Assembly: GCF_005405065.1 (NCBI RefSeq)
Contig: NZ_BJDI01000011.1
Coordinates: 62,001-126,000 of the forward strand
Length of the DNA: 64,000 nucleotides
From: Lactiplantibacillus nangangensis
Lineage (GTDB): Bacteria > Bacillota > Bacilli > Lactobacillales > Lactobacillaceae
Reading direction: 5' to 3'
The position numbers and the translations under genes were made by a program. The notes below the pieces were generated by a model. That model had not been told where the DNA came from. It made no database searches and was given only the letters and a program-made list of their open reading frames with translations. The number at the start of each line of letters is the position of its first letter. Position 1 is the first letter of the stretch. Shown one piece after another: positions 62,193 to 64,000 of the stretch.

Positions 62193-62309
62193 ATGGAAAA
62201 ACAAGATTTGGCTAGTGCCAGACGGCGGATGCGTAGTACGAACATTAAATCCCGCAAACGTGCGTTGAAAGTACTCCATGACGCGCAACGACGGGTCTCA
62301 AAAAATTAA
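62193..62309 (+). CDS. Tiny basic protein, putative metal-homeostasis family
   Basis: 38 residues, strongly basic (starts MEKQDLASARRRMRS, then NIKSRKRALKV). It matches my memory of the 38-40 residue proteins annotated as putative metal homeostasis proteins in Lactobacillales. GAGGTG seven bases before ATG 62193 and a terminator after it support expression. Mechanism unknown. Confidence 0.65.
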   Translation: MEKQDLASARRRMRSTNIKSRKRALKVLHDAQRRVSKN

Positions 62310-62321
62310 ATAGGGCGCATT

Positions 62322-62360
62322 AAAAAAAGTTGGGTAGCTGAGTAGCTAACCAACTTTTTT
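62322..62360. terminator. Bidirectional terminator
   Basis: AAAAAAGTTGG-TAGCT / TAGCTA-CCAACTTTTTT between convergent genes. Confidence 0.85.
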
Positions 62361-62371
62361 AGAACTGACTA

Positions 62372-64000
62372 TTAGCTGTGCCGGCGCCGGCGTTTGATGA
62401 TTCCCCAACCGGTGGCTAACGTGATAACAGTTAGGCCTAAGCCAATTGCCGTCATGGTTTCGGTTTGTCGTTCGTCGGTTTGTGGTAACTGGCCGGTGTG
62501 TAAAACAGCTAAGCTGCGCGCTCGGAGTGCCTCTAATTTGGTTGCCCGGATAACAGCATTGGTCTTGTGGGCTTGGACGATTGCGGTGTCAATCTGGCGT
62601 AAGACTTGTTTAACAGCGACTGTCCGTTGTGGTGCTGGCAAAGCGAGTGCGGTATCGAGTCTCCTTTCAAGTTGGGTGACGATTTTGGAGCTATTTGTCG
62701 CTACTTTGAAGTAAGGCTTGGACGTAATCGGTGTTTCAGTTCCATTAGTTGGTGTTTCTGTCTCAGTGATTGGGGCGTCGAGTTCATCGATGATTACTGG
62801 ATCTTCCAGATTAGGCTCGTTTACATTGGTTTCATTTTCAGGTTCTGGATCAGTAGGGTCAGGTTCTGGCATTTCAGGTTCCGGTGTTTCAGGTTCTGGC
62901 GTTTCAGGTTCCGGTGTTTCAGGTTCTGGCGTTTCAGGTTCCGGTGTTTCAGGTTCTGGTGTTTCAGGCTCTGGCGTTTCAGGCTCTGGCGTTTCAGGAT
63001 CTGGTTCTTCAGGCTCTGGCGTTTCAGGTTCCGGTGTCTCAGGCTCTGGTGTTTCGGGTTCCGGTGTTTCGGGTTCCGGTGTTTCAGGTTCCGGTGTTTC
63101 AGGTTCTGGTGTTTCAGGTTCCGGTGTTTCGGGTTCTGGGTCTTCAGGATCTGGGTCTTCAGGATCTGGGTCTTCAGGTTCTGGTTCCTCAGGTTCAGGA
63201 TCTTCTGGATCTGGATCTTCCGGATCTGGGTCTTCAGGTTCAGGATCTTCAGGTTCAGGATCTTCAGGTTCAGGATCTACTGGTACGTCAATATCTTCTT
63301 CTTCTTCCTCAACTGGATCAGGTTTATCCTCATCTTCGGGGCCAGTGTTGTCTTGTAAATCCCAACGGTGGGTCTCACCATGAACCTCGACACGTTTTGC
63401 GATTAAATTGCCATCCATATTTTGGTTTGCAATTAAGGTAGCACTTGGCGCTAAGACACTTCCTTGGAAGCGAGAATTCACGTTAATTGTGCCAGTAAAT
63501 GTCTGCTGATTATTATGGAAGTTCCATAATAAGTGATTGTCGCCGTAAGCATCGGCGTCCTTGTTTGCACGGACCGAACCATCAGGATAGGTTACTTTCA
63601 TTTCACTTCTGCTGAGATAGTTGCTTTGTCCGTCAGTATTAACATTGAAGATAATCGTATTTCCAGTTGCTTCTGGAGAAACACCCTTGATAATCAATGG
63701 GCGATCTTTGTTCAACACGTCTGCGGCTAAATTGATAATGATTTGACCGGCCGCATCGGGCGTCATTTGTCTGACATCAATGGTTCGATTATTTTCATCC
63801 TTGAAGTCAGCATTGACATAGCTAGCGTTCGGCGTCCTTTGACTCAGTGATGTGTTGATCCCAGCCAACTTGGCAAATTCAGCAGGGAAGTCAATGTAAG
63901 TCTCACCAGGTTGGTCCTGGTAAACTTCGCTGGCTAACAAATGATCGATATAAGTGTCAGCAACGATTGGTCGCTTAGGATCACTGATATCAATGGTAAT
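62372..64000 (-). CDS. LPQTDE-anchored surface protein, choice-of-anchor A type (5' part outside window)
   Basis: At least 542 residues are visible; the frame is open to the window edge, so the N-terminus and signal peptide are missing. Order: an adhesin-like domain with FRGSVLAPSATLIANQNMDGNLIAKRVEVHGETHRW (choice-of-anchor A pattern), an acidic linker, about 150 residues of Pro-Glu repeats (PEPET and PEDP units) spanning the wall, a helical domain of about 80 residues, then LPQTDE, a membrane helix and RRRRHS. LPQTxE is the sortase motif typical of L. plantarum. Probably an adhesion protein. Confidence 0.88.
   Translation of the reverse strand: MTIDISDPKRPIVADTYIDHLLASEVYQDQPGETYIDFPAEFAKLAGINTSLSQRTPNASYVNADFKDENNRTIDVRQMTPDAAGQIIINLAADVLNKDRPLIIKGVSPEATGNTIIFNVNTDGQSNYLSRSEMKVTYPDGSVRANKDADAYGDNHLLWNFHNNQQTFTGTINVNSRFQGSVLAPSATLIANQNMDGNLIAKRVEVHGETHRWDLQDNTGPEDEDKPDPVEEEEEDIDVPVDPEPEDPEPEDPEPEDPDPEDPDPEDPEPEEPEPEDPDPEDPDPEDPEPETPEPETPEPETPEPETPEPETPEPETPEPETPEPETPEPEEPDPETPEPETPEPETPEPETPEPETPEPETPEPETPEPETPEPEMPEPDPTDPEPENETNVNEPNLEDPVIIDELDAPITETETPTNGTETPITSKPYFKVATNSSKIVTQLERRLDTALALPAPQRTVAVKQVLRQIDTAIVQAHKTNAVIRATKLEALRARSLAVLHTGQLPQTDERQTETMTAIGLGLTVITLATGWGIIKRRRRHS
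62860..63280 (-). repeat. Pro-Glu-rich coding repeats
   Basis: 15-bp units encode Pro-Glu-Pro-Glu-Thr, with a PEDPEP/PDPEDP variant block nearer the N-terminus. Synonymous C/T alternation between units gives a longer 30-bp rhythm. Such tracts vary in length between strains. Confidence 0.85.

Noticed and set aside
62606-63383. Long plus-strand frames rich in Phe/Arg or Gly/Ser/Val opposite the surface protein gene
   Set aside because: They are shadows of the 15-bp coding repeats; they lack ribosome sites and show the repetitive composition expected from the reverse strand.

Overview
The window reads as chromosomal DNA of a plantarum-group Lactiplantibacillus. The complete lactate racemase locus (larA-E, with the divergent larR-larMN-larQ-larO nickel transporter operon), an LPQTDE-anchored surface protein, and typical lactobacillar coaA, guaA, helD and pepN genes point there. 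Protein details differ enough from what I remember of L. plantarum that a sister species is possible. There are no rRNA or tRNA genes and no CRISPR array.

Region 1-7.5 kb: a HesB-like gene cut by the window edge; a TetR gene with a perfect promoter and a palindromic operator; a HAD phosphatase; an aminotransferase plus D-2-hydroxyacid dehydrogenase pair behind a leader that encodes a short peptide rich in Phe, Tyr and Trp codons and a terminator/antiterminator; and a four-gene polar amino acid ABC transporter. Region 7.5-17 kb: nickel uptake and lactate racemization, including a -1 frameshift in larC, an aquaporin-like lactate channel, and a formate/nitrite/lactate (FNT) channel downstream. 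Region 17-36.7 kb: ordinary core genes (APC permease, TauE/SafE exporter, FbpABC-type transporter, hflX, two Nudix proteins, a Gdx-type SMR exporter with a structured leader, tandem phosphoglycerate-mutase-like phosphatases, a CPA2 antiporter, dedA, helD, coaA, guaA).

Region 36.7-44.4 kb is a 7.7-kb integrative mobilizable element inserted in the last codons of guaA. It is bounded by 14-bp direct repeats and carries 23-bp arm-type repeats near both ends. Its genes are a tyrosine integrase, a DUF3173 small protein, a Rep_trans/MobT-type initiator, an FtsK/TcpA-type ATPase, an HTH regulator and membrane/lipoprotein cargo. Just outside it, 45.3-50.4 kb, is a compact cluster (NdpA-like protein, unknown protein, GIY-YIG-DUF2075 helicase, MazG-like pyrophosphohydrolase, DUF3841 protein) that looks like an undescribed defence system.

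Region 50.4-64 kb mixes core genes (MFS plus nadC, HxlR plus MFS efflux, pepN, small membrane proteins, a tiny putative metal-homeostasis protein, a Pro-Glu-rich LPQTDE surface protein) with two more defence-like insertions. One is a stand-alone McrA-type modified-DNA-binding domain. The other is a reverse transcriptase of the defence (DRT/Abi) kind, preceded by about 415 nt of structured, apparently non-coding RNA that ends in its own terminator. The RT/ncRNA unit and the helicase cluster are the best candidates for new biology. All family assignments come from reading motifs by eye; no search was run.
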